Shown here in pieces: positions 13,775 through 16,631 of a DNA stretch of 16,631 nt. Location of the stretch: contig UQYK01000045.1 in the NCBI GenBank assembly GCA_900545285.1, positions 1-16,631 on the forward strand. Direction: 5' to 3'. The notes under the pieces were generated by a model, which saw only the letters and a list, made by a program, of their open reading frames with translations, made no database searches and was not told where the DNA came from. The translations under genes were made by a program, and so were the position numbers. Origin of the DNA: an uncultured Ruminococcus sp. GTDB lineage: Bacteria; Bacillota; Clostridia; Oscillospirales; Ruminococcaceae. The stretch's first letter is position 1; each line of letters starts with the position of its first letter.

Positions 13775-15040
13775 TTACGACCGCTTCCACCGGTGGGGAA
13801 TCCGCATAACGCCAACGTCTCCCCCGGCAGAAGTCATCTGGATGGTGACTGCCTCTTTTACATAGTCCACCGGGATTCCGTCTCCGCATTCAATTGCAAG
13901 ATCCAGCAAATAGGTGCCCGGCAGCAGCAGTACCGAGTCCAGCTCTATGGTCACAGTTCCGTCCTGTTCCAGATCGAAGGCATCCTGCTTGTCGATCCGG
14001 GTGTTTGTCCCATAGCACTGTACCCCGTCCTGCCGGAAAATACCGATTCCGAATACCGCATCCTGCACCGGCTGTTTCACCTGATAAGAGAATTGCAGCC
14101 GGATGGGCTCTCCCGTCTGGAACACGCGCTGTTCCGTGCCGTTTTTGTCACAGACAGAGAGCGCTCCGATCCGGGCGTTTCCGTTTCCCCAGCGTTTTTT
14201 CTTTTCCGATGTCTCTTGCTTTTCTTCCGCAGATTTTTCTTGTTTCTGTTTTTGCTTTTGCTGTAGTTCCTTCTGGGCGCTTTCCTGCATTTTTTCGCCC
14301 ATATATTCCATATATTCCAGATCCACGTCCCGCGCCGGGCCTTCTGCCCGGATCAGACCATCATGAATCCAGATGGAGCGTTCACAAATTTGTTCAATCT
14401 GCCCCAGCGAGTGGGACACAATGACAATCGTGGTGCCGTTCGCCTTAATCTCCCGCAGCTTCTGGAAGCATTTTGCCTGAAAGTTTGCGTCGCCTACGCC
14501 CAGGATTTCATCAATCAGGAGCACATCAGCATCCACATTGATGGCCACCGAGAAGGCCAGACGCATGTACATTCCGGAGGAATAGGTGCGCACCGGGTTG
14601 TCGATAAACTCTTCCAGCTCTGAAAAATCAATGATGGTTTGCAGCCGGTCATCGATTTCCTTCTTGCTCAGGCCGAAGATCGAGGCGTTGGTATAGATAT
14701 TCTCCCGGCCGCTCATGTCCGGATGAAACCCCGCACCCAGTTCGATCAAACTGGAGACTCTGCCCTGAATGGAAATGGTGCCGCTGTCGGGATAGAGAAT
14801 GCGGGTGAGAAGTTTCAGCGTGGTGCTCTTTCCGCAGCCGTTGTGCCCGATCAGTCCCACGGCTTCTCCTCGTTTTACCGTAAATGAGATATCCTTCAGC
14901 ACCTGGCGGACTTCATGGCGGCGGCGGTTCCGGAACAAAATCCGTTCCTTAAAGCTCTGTCCCTTGTCCAGATAGACCTTGAAATGCTTTTTCACATGGT
15001 CTACTACAATTACATCATCCTGCTTGTTCCATTCTGCCAT
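13775..15040 (-). CDS. wzt: ABC transporter ATP-binding protein of glycan export, Wzt type with C-terminal domain
   Basis: It powers export of a lipid-linked polysaccharide with the adjacent permease. In the 421-residue product the ATPase (1-240) is complete: Walker A GHNGCGKST (65-73), signature YSSGM (153-157), Walker B VLLIDE (173-178) and the H-loop His210. The GxGFHPDMSGREN segment (102-113) is typical of the Wzt/TagH group. A Gln/Lys/Glu-rich charged linker follows (about 248-283), then a roughly 135-residue beta-rich domain (284-421). Wzt proteins carry such a domain when they recognise a finished, capped chain end; systems that do not read the end lack it. The ATG directly follows the permease stop codon (TAAATG), with GGAGGAA inside the permease gene. 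The symbol is given at family level. Confidence 0.92.
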   Translation of the reverse strand: MAEWNKQDDVIVVDHVKKHFKVYLDKGQSFKERILFRNRRRHEVRQVLKDISFTVKRGEAVGLIGHNGCGKSTTLKLLTRILYPDSGTISIQGRVSSLIELGAGFHPDMSGRENIYTNASIFGLSKKEIDDRLQTIIDFSELEEFIDNPVRTYSSGMYMRLAFSVAINVDADVLLIDEILGVGDANFQAKCFQKLREIKANGTTIVIVSHSLGQIEQICERSIWIHDGLIRAEGPARDVDLEYMEYMGEKMQESAQKELQQKQKQKQEKSAEEKQETSEKKKRWGNGNARIGALSVCDKNGTEQRVFQTGEPIRLQFSYQVKQPVQDAVFGIGIFRQDGVQCYGTNTRIDKQDAFDLEQDGTVTIELDSVLLLPGTYLLDLAIECGDGIPVDYVKEAVTIQMTSAGGDVGVMRIPHRWKRS

Positions 15041-15817
15041 TTACAGTTCCTCCGCAAAGCCCTTTTTCAGGCGGCCGAATGCCGCCATGCCAATCACCAG
15101 AAACAGCGCGCCCAGCACTACCGCTTCCAGAAGGCTGCCCAGATCCGGCACCCGGCCGGCATACAGCACATCCCGATAGCAGCTGATCACAGAAGACATG
15201 GGGTTAATGTGATACACAAACCGCAGCCGCTGCGGGATCATGTCTACAGAATAGAAAATGGGCGTCAGGTACATCCAGATCATGGTGACAATCCCCAGGA
15301 TATGTTCCAGATCCCGGAAATACACGGTCACAGCAGAAGCCAGCATTGCCACGCCAAGCGCCAGAAAATATTCCACGATCATAATCACCGGCAGACACAG
15401 CAGCGCCAGCGGATTGATAGGCACATGAGCCACAATCATAACCGGGAATATAATGCAGAAGCACAGCAGCATATTGACAAAGCAGCTGGTGACATAGGAA
15501 ATGGGGATAACCTCTCTGGGAAAATAGATCTTCTTGATCAGATCCTTCTGCGCCACCACGGAGCTGGAGCCGCCGGTAATGGCCGAGGAGAAGAAAATCC
15601 AGGGCACCAGCGCCACAAACAAATAGAGGTAATACTTCGGGATTCCGGCATTCATGATATAGGTGAACACAAAGGTGTACACCACCAGTTGCATCAGCGG
15701 ATTGATAAAGGTCCAGAGGAATCCCAGCACAGAGCCTTTATACCGGCCGCGCAGATCCTTTTTCACCAGACTGAAAATCATCTGGCGGTACTGATAAATT
15801 TCCTTCCAAATTTTCAT
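15041..15817 (-). CDS. wzm: ABC-2 type polysaccharide export permease, Wzm type
   Basis: This is the membrane half of the glycan exporter, moving the lipid-linked polymer outward. The 258-residue product has the usual length and about six membrane helices. Family marks include an amphipathic N-terminal segment with VKKDLRGRYKGSVLGFLW (18-35), the VYFRDLEHI segment (165-173), and NPMSSVISCYRDVLY (205-219) near the C-terminus. The short cytoplasmic end is GRLKKGFAEEL. AGGAAG precedes the ATG. It is the first gene of the ten-gene operon, about 165 bases downstream of the predicted transcription start. TagG or RgpC would be equally fair family names; wzm is used because its ATPase has the Wzt-type extra domain. 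Confidence 0.92.
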   Translation of the reverse strand: MKIWKEIYQYRQMIFSLVKKDLRGRYKGSVLGFLWTFINPLMQLVVYTFVFTYIMNAGIPKYYLYLFVALVPWIFFSSAITGGSSSVVAQKDLIKKIYFPREVIPISYVTSCFVNMLLCFCIIFPVMIVAHVPINPLALLCLPVIMIVEYFLALGVAMLASAVTVYFRDLEHILGIVTMIWMYLTPIFYSVDMIPQRLRFVYHINPMSSVISCYRDVLYAGRVPDLGSLLEAVVLGALFLVIGMAAFGRLKKGFAEEL

Positions 15818-15873
15818 ACTTACTTCCTGTCCAGCCCGTTTTCGGCCGCCGTTTCCATCTCATCGGACGCACG

Positions 15874-15891
15874 GCATGGATTTTTCCATGC
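15874..15891 (-). other. Leader hairpin of the glycan operon
   Basis: GCATGGA and TCCATGC form a perfect seven-pair stem with a four-base loop, within the untranslated leader between the promoter (15988-16016) and the first start codon (15817). No T run follows, so it is not a terminator. It may stabilise the mRNA or act as a regulatory structure. The 347-base gap at 15818-16164 otherwise holds only the promoter and the acpP terminator; no gene was seen in it. Confidence 0.5.
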
Positions 15892-15987
15892 AACCGAAAG
15901 GGGCAAAAATCAAACGGTGCACACCCTCGCGGCATTTCGGATTTTCCGTTCTGTGTCCGCCGTTTTTTCACAATACACGTATATTTT

Positions 15988-16016
15988 ATTATACCCCATT
16001 TTACGAAAAAAGTCAA
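15988..16016 (-). promoter_or_regulatory. Sigma-A promoter of the glycan operon
   Basis: On the minus strand, TTGACT (16016-16011) is followed by a 17-base spacer and a perfect TATAAT (15993-15988). It lies just past the acpP terminator and is the only strong promoter seen for the ten genes at 15817 to 4140. The predicted start near 15981 gives a leader of about 165 bases. Such a strong match suggests steady expression unless the leader is regulated. Confidence 0.88.
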
Positions 16017-16045
16017 TGTTTTTGGCCATTTCTTCCCGAAAGCGC

Positions 16046-16083
16046 AAAAAACCGGGGATTTGCACAAGGCATCCCCGGTTTTT
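16046..16083 (-). terminator. Intrinsic terminator of acpP
   Basis: On the minus strand, AAAAACCGGGGAT (16083-16071) pairs perfectly with ATCCCCGGTTTTT (16059-16047) around an 11-base loop, ending in a six-T run. It lies 82 bases after the acpP stop codon and isolates acpP from the glycan operon promoter at 15988-16016. Confidence 0.92.
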
Positions 16084-16164
16084 GTTTTCTCTTGTCAGCA
16101 TAGTGCCGCGCCGGGGCAAAATCACCGCCCCGCATTTTCGCATCCTGCCGGATGCCGCAGACGC

Positions 16165-16407
16165 TTACGCCTTGTTTTCTTCGATATAATCTACGATATC
16201 GCCAACGGTCTTGATATTTTCCAGATCTTCGTCAGCAACCTTTACACCGAATTCTTCTTCTACAGACATTACCAGGTCTACCAGATCCAGAGAATCTGCG
16301 CCCAGGTCATCCTGCATAGAAGCTTCCATGGTAACTTCGTCTTCTTCTACACCCAGCTGATCAACAACCAGTTCCTTCAGCTTTTCAAAAATTTCTTCTT
16401 TTGCCAT
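16165..16407 (-). CDS. acpP: Acyl carrier protein
   Basis: ACP carries growing fatty-acyl chains on a 4'-phosphopantetheine arm during type II fatty acid synthesis in the cytoplasm. The 80-residue acidic product has the invariant DSL attachment site at Ser39 within DDLGADSLDLVDLVM, and the usual C-terminal helix IVDYIEENKA. I chose the ATG at 16407 because GGAGGAAG lies directly upstream. The longer in-frame version from 16488 would add 27 residues unlike any ACP and would translate through that site. It stands alone, with its own promoter and terminator and no fatty acid genes downstream. A dedicated ACP for a specialised pathway is possible, but the sequence is that of the housekeeping protein. 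Confidence 0.96.
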   Translation of the reverse strand: MAKEEIFEKLKELVVDQLGVEEDEVTMEASMQDDLGADSLDLVDLVMSVEEEFGVKVADEDLENIKTVGDIVDYIEENKA

Positions 16408-16591
16408 TTTTTCTTCCTCCAATAAATTGATGTTGCGCCCTGTTGTTCCGGCACTGCCCGCAAACCGGCGGTGCCCAGGGGACGTCAAAGGGAACTCTCC
16501 CTACCCGTGACACCATATCTGATACGGTTTTCACGAGATAAAATCAGCTGTTTTCCGGTGTTTCCTGAAAGACGCCGATTTTCCTAAACTT

Positions 16592-16620
16592 AGTATACCG
16601 TTCTTTTTGCAAAACGTCAA
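16592..16620 (-). promoter_or_regulatory. Sigma-A promoter of acpP
   Basis: On the minus strand, TTGACG (16620-16615) is separated by 17 bases from TATACT (16597-16592). The leader to the ATG at 16407 would be about 180 bases. It contains a five-pair AGGGA/TCCCT hairpin (16489-16502) and a GC-rich stretch, but no riboswitch that I recognise. The short palindrome CTAA-AC-TTAG (16584-16593) touches the -10 and could be part of an operator, though its arms are only four bases. Confidence 0.8.
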
Positions 16621-16631
16621 TATCTTTTTGT

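Noticed and set aside
13028..14266. 412-residue plus-strand open frame opposite the methyltransferase and ATPase genes
   Set aside because: It overlaps clear catalytic genes, is Phe/Leu/Cys/His-rich without domain structure, and its end mirrors the Lys/Glu-rich ATPase linker.
14915..16189. 424-residue plus-strand open frame across the permease gene and the promoter region
   Set aside because: It runs antisense through the permease gene, the operon promoter and the acpP terminator, so it cannot be a normal gene.
16408..16488. N-terminal extension of acpP by 27 residues
   Set aside because: It contains the GGAGGAAG ribosome binding site in its coding path, and the extra residues resemble no acyl carrier protein.
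16440..16505. Possible riboswitch or regulatory RNA in the acpP leader
   Set aside because: Only a five-pair hairpin and some imperfect GC-rich pairing are visible, with no terminator and no recognised aptamer pattern.

Overview
The window looks like chromosome of a low-GC-lineage (Firmicutes/Clostridia) gut-type bacterium. The best fit is a Ruminococcus-like member of the Oscillospiraceae/Ruminococcaceae. This rests on strong AGGAGG-type ribosome binding sites, consensus sigma-A promoters, a four-ligand zinc-type S18, short lipoprotein signal peptides, a Cthe_2159-type beta-helix lipoprotein and moderately GC-rich DNA. No tRNA, rRNA, CRISPR array, insertion sequence or phage gene was seen.

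Layout. (1) 18-1146, plus strand: the housekeeping operon rpsF-ssb-rpsR, closed by an intrinsic terminator at 1172-1206. (2) 1357-3855, minus strand: a large secreted beta-helix lipoprotein of the carbohydrate-binding Cthe_2159 family, with its own terminator (1221-1268) and an extended -10 promoter beside a perfect palindrome (3992-4011). (3) 4140-15817, minus strand: ten closely packed genes for making and exporting a cell-surface glycan. They read from one consensus promoter at 15988-16016 to a terminator at 4077-4118. In transcription order they are: ABC permease, ABC ATPase with a C-terminal extra domain, coiled-coil methyltransferase, coiled-coil protein, three GT4 glycosyltransferases, a GT-C-like multispanning protein, a GT2 polyprenyl-phosphate-type glycosyltransferase, and a lipoprotein of unknown function. 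(4) 16165-16407, minus strand: acpP, with its own promoter and terminator.

How the glycan genes may work together (inference). The GT4 enzymes would extend a lipid-linked chain in the cytoplasm. The methyltransferase with its coiled-coil partner would cap and measure the chain. The ATPase's C-terminal beta-rich domain would recognise the finished end, and the permease would move the chain across the membrane. Outside the membrane, the GT2/GT-C pair could add side sugars from a polyprenyl-phosphate donor. This is the logic of the Gram-negative WbdD/Wzm/Wzt O-antigen route, here in an apparently Gram-positive setting. In most relatives I recall, the N-terminal coiled-coil module and the methyltransferase are one protein; here they are two genes. 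No initiating sugar-phosphate transferase, flippase, sugar-nucleotide synthesis gene or wall ligase lies in the window, so these must be elsewhere.
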